From positions 1 to 24,204 of the forward strand of contig JAGSPR010000164.1 in assembly GCA_018262455.1 (NCBI GenBank): a DNA stretch of 24,204 nucleotides. The letters run 5' to 3'. This stretch comes from Deltaproteobacteria bacterium (lineage in GTDB: Bacteria; Myxococcota; Polyangia; Haliangiales; Haliangiaceae). Below the pieces are notes generated by a model, which saw nothing but the letters and a program-made list of their open reading frames with translations, had not been told where the DNA came from and searched no databases. Below, piece after piece: positions 7,091 to 15,780 of this stretch (position 1 is the stretch's first letter; every line of letters begins with the position of its first letter). A program made the translations under genes and the position numbers.

Positions 7091-7112
7091 CGCACGCTGG
7101 TCCAGTCAGCGG
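7084..7112. terminator. Short inverted repeat spanning two convergent stop codons
   Basis: CCGCTGAC (7084-7091) and GTCAGCGG (7105-7112) are perfect 8-bp arms around a 13-base loop. The TGA of the GuaB1 gene (7088-7090) and the TGA of the minus-strand glucan synthase fragment (7106-7108, TCA on plus) both lie in the arms. The loop is large and there is no T tract, so a role as terminator is only suggested by position. Confidence 0.45.
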
Positions 7113-10100
7113 TTCGCGGTCCCGACCTCGACCACCGACCAGTGCTCCTGGCGGTCGTCGTGGAGCGCGATCATGCGATCGGCTTGCTCGACGCCATCGC
7201 ACACGACCCGCACCACGTTGCGGCCGCCGCCGCCGAGGTTCTTGACGTGGATGTGGTGCACGGTCTCGCGGTGGCGATAGTGGACGTCGAAGCCGTCCCA
7301 GGTCGCCGGGACCAGCGGCTCGACGCGCAGGCGATCGACCTCGAGCTTGATCCCGAGCAGCGACTCGACGATCAACCGGTACATCCAGCCCGCCGAGCCG
7401 GTGTACCAGGTCCAGCCGCCGCGGCCGGCGTGCTGCGGGTTCGTGTAGACGTCGGCGGCGACCACGTACGGCTCGACCATGTACGTCGCGATCGTTTCCG
7501 GGTCGTTGCCGTGGTGGATCGGGTTGATGAGGCCGAACAGCTCCCAGGCGCGCTCGGTGTCGCCGGCCGCGGCGAACGCCATCACCGCCCACACGGCTGC
7601 GTGCGTGTACTGGCCGCCGTTCTCGCGCACGCCGGGGACGTATCCCTTGATGTAGCCGGGCTCGAGCGCGGACTGATCGAACGGCGGATCGAACAGCTTG
7701 ATCACGCGGACCTCGCGGTCGACCAGCCGGCTGTCGAGCGAGGCCAGGCTCTGGCGCGCCCGCTCGGGATCGGCGGCGCTCGACAAGGTCGCCCAGCTCT
7801 GCGGCAGCGAGTCGATCTGGCACTCCGGACTGATCGCCGAGCCGATCGGCTGGCCATCGTCGAAGTACGCGCGGCGGTACCACTCGCCATCCCACGCGTG
7901 CGCGTCGATGTTCGCGCGCAGCGTCGCGGCATCGGCGAGGCAGCGATCGGCGTACGCCGGATCGCCTTTGCGCCGCGCGAGCTCCGCGAAGCGCACGAGC
8001 ACGTCGTGGAGGAAGAACGCGAGCCACACGCTCTCGCCCTTGCCCTCGTCGCCGACCAGGTTCATGCCGTCGTTCCAGTCGCCGGTGCCCATCAGCGGCA
8101 GGCCGTGCACGCCGAACCGCAGGCCATGCTGGATCGATCGCATGCAGTGCTCGTACAGCGTCGCGCTCTCGGTGGATCGGACCGGGAGGTCGTAGTAGCT
8201 GTCCTCGTCGGCGTTGACCGGCCGACCCTCGATGAACTCGATCTTCTCGTCGAGCACGCCGGTGTCGCCGAGCGCGGCCACGTAGCGGCAGACCGCGTAC
8301 GGCAGCCACAGGTAGTCGTCGGAGATCCGGGTGCGCACCCCGCGTCCGAGCGGGGGATGCCACCAGTGCTGGACGTCGCCGTCGGAGAACTGGTGGGCAG
8401 CGGAGCGCACGAGCTGCTCGCGGAGCACCGCAGGCTCGGTGTGGATCAACGCGGTCGCGTCCTGTAGCTGGTCGCGGAACCCGAACGCGCCGCCCGACTG
8501 GTAGAACCCGCTGCGTCCCCAGATCCGGCAGGCGAGCACCTGGTAGATCAGCCAGCCGTTCGCGAGGAAGTTGAGCGCTGGATCGGGCGTCTGCACGTGG
8601 ACCGCGCCGAGCGTCCGGTTCCAGTACGCCCACACCGCTTCGAGCGCGAGCCGCGCGGGCCCGGAGCCGCGGAACCGGGTCACGATGTGGCGCGCATCGG
8701 CGAGATCGCGACCCGAGCCGAACATGAACACGATCTCGCGCTCCTGGCCCTCGGCGAGCTCGATCGTCGTCTGCATCGCGAGGCACGGATCGAGCCCGGC
8801 GCCGACGCGTCCCGACAGCCGCGCGCGCGTCATCGCCGCCGGCCGCGACAGCTGGCCATTGCGCCCGAGGAACTCGAGCCGATCCCCGGTGAGGAAGCGA
8901 TGCGCCTCGCTGCACTCGAGGAACGCCACGCGCGGCGCGAACTCGCCGCTGTACGGGTTGCGCGCGAACAGCGCCCCGGTCTTGAGGTCGACCTCGCTCA
9001 CCAGGTGCGGCACGTTCGCCGGCCGTTGCGAGCCGAGCACCAGCTCGTAGCAGGCGGTGAGCGACAGCTTGCGCGGCCGCCCCGAGCGATTGCGCAGCTT
9101 GATCACCGCGAACTTCACCGGCGCGTCGGTCGCGACGTACGTCAGTAGCTCGGACGAGATCCCGGCATCGGAGGTCTCGAACACGCTGTAGCCGAAGCCG
9201 TGGCGTGTGGTGTACGGCAGCTTGCCGGTCGCGGGCAGTGGCGTCGGCGACCAGAACTTGCCGTCCTCCTCGTCGCGGATGTACATCGCCTCGCCACTCG
9301 CGTCGCTGACGGGATCGTTGTTCCACGGCGTCAGCCGGTAGCTGTGGGCGTTCTCGCACCACGTGTACGCGCCGCCGCTCTCGCTGACCACCGTCCCGAA
9401 GTACGCGTTCGCGAGGACGTTGACCCACGGCGCCGGCGTGCGCGAGTCGCGGGTGGTGATGATGACGTACTCGCGGCCGTCGTGGGTGAACCCGCCGTGG
9501 CCGTTGAACGCGGTCAGATCCGGACGAGAGACCGCGGGGATCATCACCGGGGTCTCGGCGCGCTTGCGGGGGGGGCCGAGCACCAGTGGCGCGGCGTGGT
9601 CGACGCGTGGGCGGCGCTCGATCTGCTCGGCGAGGGTGCCGGCGGTGTCGCTGATGATCACGCGGGCGAGCGTCTGCATCAGCACGCCATCCTCGTCGGA
9701 CATCTGGTCGCTGCGCCGCACGAAGGTCCCGCCGGGCCGATCGATCAGCGCCGTGTCACCAAACGACGTGATCACGCTCATCAGCTGCTCGTGCAGGTTC
9801 TGGCGGTACCCGGACGGATCCTCGTTCCACACCACGAGATCGACGACGAGTCCCTTGAGCCGCCAGTACGCGTGGGCGCGCACGAGCTGGCGCATCAGAT
9901 CGATGTGCTCGCCGCTGGTGATCCTCACCAGCACGATCGGGAGATCGCCCGAGATCCCGTACGCCCACACGCCGGACTGGCCGAGCCGGTTGCGCGCGAT
10001 CACGGTCTTCGGGGCGCGCAGGGCGGGGTTGAGGTAGAGGATGTTGCCGGCGAGGCGCTCCCACAGCTGGGTGTCCGCGGGAGTCGCATCGAGCCGGCGC

Positions 10101-12901
10101 TGGATCACCTGGCTCTGGGTCCACGACAGCTCGAGCACGCGCTCGGCGAGGTGGCGATCGGTGTACTTGTCGATCAGCGCGACCGCGCCGTCCCGGGTCT
10201 CGGCGACGCCGGTGACGACGTGGACCTGCACGGTCTCGTCGGGGCCGAGCTCGATGGTGTTGCGGACCGCGGCGATCGGATCGAGCACGGAGCCCGCGCT
10301 GTTGGTCAGCGTCTTGTGGTGCATCGCGGCGGGATCCGCCGGCGACCGGCCGCGCCCGATGAACGCGGCCCGGCTGGTCTCGTACGACGTCTCGATCACC
10401 GGCGCGCCGTACACCGTCATCAGGTGCAGCATCCACGGCGGCTTCTCGCCGCCCGAGCGCGGCCGGCGGGTGCACAGGATCGCCTGCTGGGCTCGGACGA
10501 GCTCGGTCTGCACGAACAGGTTCGAGAACGCGCGGTGCGCGACATCGGCCGCGGGCGTGGCCAGCACGACCTCGGCATAGCTCGTCAGCTCGATCGTGCG
10601 CTTGGTCCGCCCGCTGTTCGAGATCGTGATCCGGCGGAGCTCGATGTCATCCTCCGGAGACACGCTGATCTCGACGTGGGTATCGAGGTCCTCGTCGCGC
10701 CGCCGGAACTCGGCGCGGCCCTGCGAGAAGATCGCCTCGTAGCTCGTCGCCGCGCGCAGCGTCGGCTGATGCGCCACCGACCAGAACGAGCCGGTGGTGA
10801 CGTCGCGGATGTAGCAGAACGTGCCCCAGCAATCGCGGGTCGGATCCTCGTTCCACCGCGTCACGGCGAGGTCGCGCCACCGGCTGTAGCCGCCGCCCGC
10901 GTTCGTGACCGCCACGTGGTACGTGCCGTTCGAGAGCAGGTGGACCTCCGGAACCACCGTGTTCGGAGTCGTGAACACGCGCAGATCGGGTTCGGCATCG
11001 CTGGAGCTGGTGCGGACCTGGGTAACCTCGGCGGGATGCGGGTACACGGTCGGGGTCCGGGGGACGCGCTCCTGGAGCAGCAGCTCGGTCGCGCGCAGCG
11101 CCGGATCGGCCATGAACCTGCGCTGCATCGGCCGGTCGAGCAGCACGTACGCGAGTGACAGGAACGCCATGCCCTGGTGATGGGCCATGTAGGAGCGGAC
11201 CGTGACGCTGGGCTTGCCCGGCGGCAGCCGCGACGTCGTGTAGTCGATCGCCTCGTAGAACCCGAAGTCGCCGAGCCGACCGTCGGCCGCGAGGTGCCTG
11301 AGATTTGCGCACGCCGCCTCGGGCGCGACCATCAGGGCCATCGCGCACGCGTACGGCGCGATCACCAGATCATCGGCGAGGCCGCGCTTGAACCCGAGCC
11401 CCGGCACGCCGAACGCGCGGTACTGGTAGTTCAGCTGGGCATCGGTCTTGTGATAGCCCGACTCGGACACTCCCCACGGTACGTCGCGCTCGCGGCCATA
11501 CTCGATCTGCCGCGCGACGGCCACGCGGTAGGTCGCGTCGAGCATCGTGCCCTCGTAGGTCGGCATCACGAGCAGCGGCATCAGGTACTCGAACATCGAG
11601 CCGCTCCACGACAGCAGCGCCGGCCGGCCGCCCGACGTCGTGAGCAGGCGCCCGAGGTGGAACCAGTGCTCCTGGGGCAGCTTGCCCTGCGCGATCGCGA
11701 CGTAGCTGGCGAGCCGCGCCTCCGAGGCGAGCAGATCGTAGAAGCTGGCGTCGAGCCGGCGATCGACGACGTTGAAGCCGATCGCGAGCAGGTGACGGCC
11801 GCGATCGTAGAGCAGGTCGTAGTCGTAGTCGCCGAGCTCGCCGCAGCGGGCCGCGAGCTGGCGGAGCTCGATCACGCGCTGGGTGGCGCGCTCCGACGCG
11901 AGCGCGATCGCGGCCCGCAGCTGGGCAATCCAGGTACCGGCAGCGGGATCGACGCGGGCGGCGGCCGCCGGAGCGCCGGCCGCCGGATCGACGGGATTCG
12001 CGGGATCGAGGCGATCGAGCAGCGGCGCCAGGGCCAGCTCGAGCCGCATGCTGTCGGCCAGCGTCGGCACCTGATCGAGCCGCTCGCGGAGCTCGCGATC
12101 CACGATCGCCGGCGCATCGGCGAGCGCGATCCACGGCGCCAGGTGATCGAGCTCGGCGCCCGCGCGCTCGCACTGCAGCTCGAGCGCCTTGCCACATGCG
12201 GCGAGCTCGCTCCCCGGCGGAGCCGCCAGCGTGACCGTCAGCTCGCGCGCCGCCGCCGAGAGCTTGGTGAGCAGCTCGCGCGAGCGCACGAGCGAGTGGG
12301 GTGGCGCGTTCAGCAGCGCGCGCAGCGTCGCGACCTCGGCGGCGCGCCCGCCGTGCGCCTCGATCACGTCGAGGGTGTCGCCGACCCCGGCGAGCAGCTC
12401 GGCCCGCATGATCGGCTGGTGCTCGAGATCGAGCAGGCCCGCGGCGAGCGTCAGCAGGTGGCCGGCGAGGTTTCCGCTGTCGACCGTCGAGACATACATC
12501 GGCCGCAGCGGCTCGAGCGTCCGGGTGTCGTACCAGTTGTAGAAGTGACCGCGGTAACGCTGCAGCTTGTCGAGCGTCGCGAGCGTGCGCGTGGTCCGCG
12601 CGATCACCTCGCCGGTGGCGATGTAGCCAAAGTCGTAGGCCGCGAGGTTCGCGAGCAGCGACAGCCCGATGTTCGTCGGTGACGTCCGGTGCGCGACGCC
12701 GATCGGGGGATCCACCTGGAAGTTGTCGGGCGGAAGATCGTGATCCTCGGCGGTCACGTAGGTCTCGAAGAACCGCCAGGTCCGGCGCGCGAGCGAGCGC
12801 AAGTACGTCCGATCGCCCACCGTCAGCCGAGGTGCCGGTGCCTCGAGCGGCAGGCTGACCCACCACACCAGCGCGGGCGCGACGAGCCACAGTGCCAGCA
12901 C
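7106..12901 (-). CDS. ndvB: Cyclic beta-1,2-glucan synthase, C-terminal fragment (cyclisation + GH94 domains)
   Basis: This 1931-residue frame corresponds to the C-terminal two thirds of an NdvB/Cgs-type cyclic beta-1,2-glucan synthase. It begins with one hydrophobic helix (LALWLVAPALVWWV). A glucoamylase-like/cyclisation region follows (RTWRFFETYV, LPPDNFQVDPP, HRTSPTNIG, then SYMAHHQGMAF near residue 570), which corresponds to the region recently classed as GH189. Two GH94-type N-terminal beta domains and an (alpha/alpha)6 phosphorylase domain complete it. The proposed GH94 acid lies in GTGDWNDGMN near residue 1610, and GYIKGYVPGVRENGGQYTHAA is recognisable in pieces. In the intact enzyme this part trims and closes the linear glucan on the cytoplasmic side of the inner membrane. 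Here it lacks the glycosyltransferase, which is in a different frame upstream. An in-frame TGA lies about 12 codons before the GTG at 12901, so no fusion is read. Translation from the GTG is possible but unproven. Confidence 0.88.
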   Translation of the reverse strand: MLALWLVAPALVWWVSLPLEAPAPRLTVGDRTYLRSLARRTWRFFETYVTAEDHDLPPDNFQVDPPIGVAHRTSPTNIGLSLLANLAAYDFGYIATGEVIARTTRTLATLDKLQRYRGHFYNWYDTRTLEPLRPMYVSTVDSGNLAGHLLTLAAGLLDLEHQPIMRAELLAGVGDTLDVIEAHGGRAAEVATLRALLNAPPHSLVRSRELLTKLSAAARELTVTLAAPPGSELAACGKALELQCERAGAELDHLAPWIALADAPAIVDRELRERLDQVPTLADSMRLELALAPLLDRLDPANPVDPAAGAPAAAARVDPAAGTWIAQLRAAIALASERATQRVIELRQLAARCGELGDYDYDLLYDRGRHLLAIGFNVVDRRLDASFYDLLASEARLASYVAIAQGKLPQEHWFHLGRLLTTSGGRPALLSWSGSMFEYLMPLLVMPTYEGTMLDATYRVAVARQIEYGRERDVPWGVSESGYHKTDAQLNYQYRAFGVPGLGFKRGLADDLVIAPYACAMALMVAPEAACANLRHLAADGRLGDFGFYEAIDYTTSRLPPGKPSVTVRSYMAHHQGMAFLSLAYVLLDRPMQRRFMADPALRATELLLQERVPRTPTVYPHPAEVTQVRTSSSDAEPDLRVFTTPNTVVPEVHLLSNGTYHVAVTNAGGGYSRWRDLAVTRWNEDPTRDCWGTFCYIRDVTTGSFWSVAHQPTLRAATSYEAIFSQGRAEFRRRDEDLDTHVEISVSPEDDIELRRITISNSGRTKRTIELTSYAEVVLATPAADVAHRAFSNLFVQTELVRAQQAILCTRRPRSGGEKPPWMLHLMTVYGAPVIETSYETSRAAFIGRGRSPADPAAMHHKTLTNSAGSVLDPIAAVRNTIELGPDETVQVHVVTGVAETRDGAVALIDKYTDRHLAERVLELSWTQSQVIQRRLDATPADTQLWERLAGNILYLNPALRAPKTVIARNRLGQSGVWAYGISGDLPIVLVRITSGEHIDLMRQLVRAHAYWRLKGLVVDLVVWNEDPSGYRQNLHEQLMSVITSFGDTALIDRPGGTFVRRSDQMSDEDGVLMQTLARVIISDTAGTLAEQIERRPRVDHAAPLVLGPPRKRAETPVMIPAVSRPDLTAFNGHGGFTHDGREYVIITTRDSRTPAPWVNVLANAYFGTVVSESGGAYTWCENAHSYRLTPWNNDPVSDASGEAMYIRDEEDGKFWSPTPLPATGKLPYTTRHGFGYSVFETSDAGISSELLTYVATDAPVKFAVIKLRNRSGRPRKLSLTACYELVLGSQRPANVPHLVSEVDLKTGALFARNPYSGEFAPRVAFLECSEAHRFLTGDRLEFLGRNGQLSRPAAMTRARLSGRVGAGLDPCLAMQTTIELAEGQEREIVFMFGSGRDLADARHIVTRFRGSGPARLALEAVWAYWNRTLGAVHVQTPDPALNFLANGWLIYQVLACRIWGRSGFYQSGGAFGFRDQLQDATALIHTEPAVLREQLVRSAAHQFSDGDVQHWWHPPLGRGVRTRISDDYLWLPYAVCRYVAALGDTGVLDEKIEFIEGRPVNADEDSYYDLPVRSTESATLYEHCMRSIQHGLRFGVHGLPLMGTGDWNDGMNLVGDEGKGESVWLAFFLHDVLVRFAELARRKGDPAYADRCLADAATLRANIDAHAWDGEWYRRAYFDDGQPIGSAISPECQIDSLPQSWATLSSAADPERARQSLASLDSRLVDREVRVIKLFDPPFDQSALEPGYIKGYVPGVRENGGQYTHAAVWAVMAFAAAGDTERAWELFGLINPIHHGNDPETIATYMVEPYVVAADVYTNPQHAGRGGWTWYTGSAGWMYRLIVESLLGIKLEVDRLRVEPLVPATWDGFDVHYRHRETVHHIHVKNLGGGGRNVVRVVCDGVEQADRMIALHDDRQEHWSVVEVGTANR

Positions 12902-15702
12902 CGGCGCGGCGAGCCACAGCGCGTCGACGTGAGGTTGATCAGCACGTCATAAGGCAGGCAGGCGAGCGCGAACCCTTCGCGCTGGACCTGGCGCACCAGG
13001 TTCTGGGTGATCTCGCGGACGTGCTGCCCGCGGGAGACCTCGGTGGGCCGGCGAGCGAGCGCGGCCGTCGCGGCGAGCAGCGCCGGCACGAACAGGGTCG
13101 CGGCGACCACGCCGAGCGACAGCCCTGCCGCGCCGGGCACGAGCCAGCCCACCAGCAGCAGCGCGAGCAGCGCCGGTGGCACGAGGCTGCGCCGGAGGTT
13201 GTCGACGATCTTCCACTGCGAGAGTCGCGAGATCGGATTCGCGATCCGCCGCCGGTCGCCGCCTGGCACGCGCCGGGACAGCCAGCGCGCGATCTGCCAG
13301 TCGCCGCGGATCCACCGGGCTCGACGGCTGACCTCGGCGCAGTGCGCGGTCGGGTGATCCTCGAACAGGATCACGTCGCTGACGAGGCCCGAGCGGCAGT
13401 ACGCGCCCTCGAGCAGATCATGGCTGAGGATCCGGTTCTCGGGGAGCTTGCCGCGCATCGCCTGCTCGACGGCATCGATGTCGTAGATCCCCTTGCCGAT
13501 GAACGAGCCCTCGCCGAACACGTCCTGGTAGACGTCTGACACCGCGCGCGTGTATGGGTCGATGCCGGCATCGCCCGCGAACAGCCGCGCGAACCGCGAG
13601 CTGTTCGCGCTCGCGAGCGTGATGCCGACCCGTGGCTGCAGGATCGCGTAGCCCTCGGTGACACGCCCGCGCGCCGCGTCGAACACCGCGCGGTTCAGCG
13701 GATGGGCGAGCGAGGCCGCGAGCTCGCGGGCCGAGTCGCGTGGTAGCTCGGTATCGCTGTCGAGCACGATCACGTACTTGAGGTCGTGCAGGCGATCGAT
13801 CGGCCCGGTCACCGTGTCGAACCGCTTCGCGTCCCCTCGCAGCATCGCGTTGAGGTCCTCGAGCTTGCCGCGCTTGCGCTCCCAGCCCATCCACACGCCC
13901 TCGCGCGGGTTCCACCGGCGGTTGCGGTGGAACAGGAAGAACCCGCCGCCGCGCGTGGGCTCCGGGTACTTGACGTTGAGCGCGTCGATCGCGTCCCGGG
14001 CGCGAGCGACCAGCGCGTCGTCGCCAAGGGCGACCTCCTCGTCGGCATCGCGGAGGTCGCTGACGAGCGCGAACCCGAGGTTGGGATCGCGGTTCGCGAG
14101 GAACCGGACCTCGAGGGCGTCGGCCAGCTCGTCGATCGTCTCGGCGCTGCCGAGCATCGTCGGGACCGCCACGATCGTGCGGTCGGTCGCCGGGATGCCC
14201 TGCGAGAAGTCGAGCCGTGGCAGCACGTGTGGTGGCACGAGCAAGGTCGCGGCCCAGTGCACCACCGCGATCGCGAGCTGACTCGAGGCCAGCGCGATCG
14301 CGACCACCCAGACCACGAAGGCCCACGGCGGCAGCTCGACGATCGCGGGCGCCCGCACGGCCATCGTCGACGTCACGGCACCGGCGATCGCGGCGATCGC
14401 GCCGACGTAGATCGGCAGCCGCAGGCGATGCCCGATCCGGCGCACCACGGTGCGACCTCGGAACCGTTCCTGTGCGACGCGCTCGAGCGTGCGCCGGCCG
14501 GCATCGATCAGGAAGTACCCGACGTGACGCATCCGCGGCATGGTCTGTGTGCCCGCCAGGGCCACCGCCGCGTTGGCCACCGCGAGCTCGGTCAGCGGGC
14601 TCCGGCGGGCGAGCTGCTCGACGACGTGGCGGTAACGGTCGCGCGTCGCGAAGTTCATCGCCGTGTACACGCCCGCCGGGTCGGCGCGCAGCGCGTGGTC
14701 GATGACGCTCATCGTCTCGACGAAGTCACGCCAGTCGGTGGCGCCGAGGAACCGCAGGCTGCCGATGCTGTTACCGATCAAGACCTGATCGGCCGCCTGG
14801 CTCTGGGTCGCGAGCTGGAACGCGTGTTCGATCGTCTGACCACGCTCGGCGAGCCGATGCTCGAGCCACGACATCGGGAACACCGAGGCCAGACCCTGAC
14901 CCTGGATCCGGCTCACGAGCTCGGACACGAACGCGTGGGTGAGCGGCGGATTGACCTCGATCAGCTCGGCGAGCACGAGCACGCTGCGCGACGGATCGTT
15001 CGCCGGGACGTCGAGCAGCTTGTTCGCCCACACACCCGCCTGCTCGCGATCGTGACGCCCGGCGCTGATCGCGGTGACCACGCGGCGCAGGTTCTCGAGC
15101 AGCGCGAGCCGCAGCATGATCGGGATCGCCCACAGCTCGCCGAGCAGCAGCGGCTGGACCGCCTGATACGCCGCGACGAACGCGCGCAGGGCATCCAGGT
15201 CGACGCGGCCGTGCGCGTGCGAGATCAGCTCGATCGCGATGTCGTAGACGCGTGGCGTCCCGGTGGCGCCGTTGACGAGCCGCGGCAGCTCCCGGCTGTA
15301 GCCGCGCGGGAGGTGCAGACGGGCGATCCGGATCTGCTCCTCGATCAGGTGGTAGTTGTCGACGAACCACTCGGCGGCCGGGGTGATCTGCCGCCCCCGC
15401 GAGACCGCCTCGGACACCAGCGCATACGCGTCGGCCAGCACCGCCTCGTTGTCTCCAAGCCTCGGCAGCAACAGATCGGGCGCGGGCGTCTCGCCGAGCT
15501 TGTGCCAGCCGGCGAGCGTCTGGGCGTGCCGCTCGAGCTGGGCGATGCTGAACAGCTCCGCACGCAGGGGGGCCTGCTCATCACTTGAGGCGTCCGCGGC
15601 ATCGAGGGATGACGCCGGGCCACCCCCGAAGAGGCGCCCGAGTCGCGCCCTCCGGCCAGCAACATCCCGGTTCGTGTTCGACAGTGAAACGGTATACCTC
15701 AC
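12823..15702 (-). CDS. ndvB: Cyclic beta-1,2-glucan synthase, N-terminal fragment (GT84 domain)
   Basis: This 959-residue frame holds the N-terminal part of an NdvB/Cgs protein, which builds beta-1,2-glucan from UDP-glucose. The helical N-terminal region is recognisable (AELFSIAQLERHAQTLAGW, VDNYHLIEEQI, LPRGYSRELPRL). Transmembrane helices (about residues 420-480) come next. The GT84 catalytic core follows, with LDSDTELPR near 648, GEGSFIGKGIYDID near 731, ILSHDLLEGAYCR near 757 and RRARWIRGDWQ near 795, and then two more helices. After ACLPYDVLINL (bases about 12931-12960) homology stops, and the last 35 or so residues are out-of-frame read-through of the downstream fragment. The GTG at 15702 is the only early start candidate I see, without a clear ribosome site. 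The 79-bp overlap with the next frame, plus missing helices, indicates a broken gene rather than two designed genes. Confidence 0.88.
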   Translation of the reverse strand: MRYTVSLSNTNRDVAGRRARLGRLFGGGPASSLDAADASSDEQAPLRAELFSIAQLERHAQTLAGWHKLGETPAPDLLLPRLGDNEAVLADAYALVSEAVSRGRQITPAAEWFVDNYHLIEEQIRIARLHLPRGYSRELPRLVNGATGTPRVYDIAIELISHAHGRVDLDALRAFVAAYQAVQPLLLGELWAIPIMLRLALLENLRRVVTAISAGRHDREQAGVWANKLLDVPANDPSRSVLVLAELIEVNPPLTHAFVSELVSRIQGQGLASVFPMSWLEHRLAERGQTIEHAFQLATQSQAADQVLIGNSIGSLRFLGATDWRDFVETMSVIDHALRADPAGVYTAMNFATRDRYRHVVEQLARRSPLTELAVANAAVALAGTQTMPRMRHVGYFLIDAGRRTLERVAQERFRGRTVVRRIGHRLRLPIYVGAIAAIAGAVTSTMAVRAPAIVELPPWAFVVWVVAIALASSQLAIAVVHWAATLLVPPHVLPRLDFSQGIPATDRTIVAVPTMLGSAETIDELADALEVRFLANRDPNLGFALVSDLRDADEEVALGDDALVARARDAIDALNVKYPEPTRGGGFFLFHRNRRWNPREGVWMGWERKRGKLEDLNAMLRGDAKRFDTVTGPIDRLHDLKYVIVLDSDTELPRDSARELAASLAHPLNRAVFDAARGRVTEGYAILQPRVGITLASANSSRFARLFAGDAGIDPYTRAVSDVYQDVFGEGSFIGKGIYDIDAVEQAMRGKLPENRILSHDLLEGAYCRSGLVSDVILFEDHPTAHCAEVSRRARWIRGDWQIARWLSRRVPGGDRRRIANPISRLSQWKIVDNLRRSLVPPALLALLLVGWLVPGAAGLSLGVVAATLFVPALLAATAALARRPTEVSRGQHVREITQNLVRQVQREGFALACLPYDVLINLTSTRCGSPRRCWHCGSSRPRWCGGSACRSRHRHLG
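12866..12919. repeat. Diverged 27-bp tandem repeat (two units) next to the glucan synthase break
   Basis: Units 12866-12892 and 12893-12919 are directly adjacent and agree at 22 of 27 positions by hand alignment, including a shared GACGAGCCACAG/GGCGAGCCACAG end. Read on the minus strand they encode LWLAAPVLA then LWLVAPALV, part of a hydrophobic helix. The unit length is a multiple of three, so the repeat itself does not cause the frameshift. Confidence 0.75.
12926..12931 (-). other. Probable deletion/frameshift junction in the glucan synthase gene
   Basis: Upstream (higher coordinates) the GT84 fragment is in register through ACLPYDVLINL; downstream the second fragment is in register from about VDALWLAAP. 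Moving from the first to the second needs a -1 shift. In addition, family members normally carry an LDAI-RTL-TRRxLLEW-type segment and further helices here (from memory, several tens of residues), and none is present in any frame. The position is approximate. Confidence 0.7.
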
Positions 15703-15780
15703 AGGCCGTCGCCGCAGGCGTTGTGAGGCTGCCCAACGCGTCGTCGCGCTCTCAGGCGGCGCAGAGGCCGGTCGGCGAGC

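Noticed and set aside
6978..9428. 816-codon minus-strand frame overlapping the GH94 domain in another frame
   Set aside because: Arg-rich composition and no homology, and the overlapping frame carries the real phosphorylase motifs.
9200..11158. 652-codon plus-strand open frame inside the glucan synthase region
   Set aside because: It is antisense to intact GH94/cyclisation motifs and has Arg/Asp/Val-rich shadow composition.
12866..12919. CRISPR-like or regulatory direct repeat
   Set aside because: Only two units, adjacent without spacers, in frame within coding sequence for a hydrophobic helix.
12823..12931. Programmed -1 frameshift joining the two glucan synthase frames
   Set aside because: No X-XXY-YYZ slippery heptamer is visible, and slippage could not supply the missing linker and helices, so a deletion or assembly fault is more likely.
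13786..15588. 600-codon plus-strand open frame across the GT84 fragment
   Set aside because: Antisense shadow of the GT84 domain; no recognisable domain in its translation.
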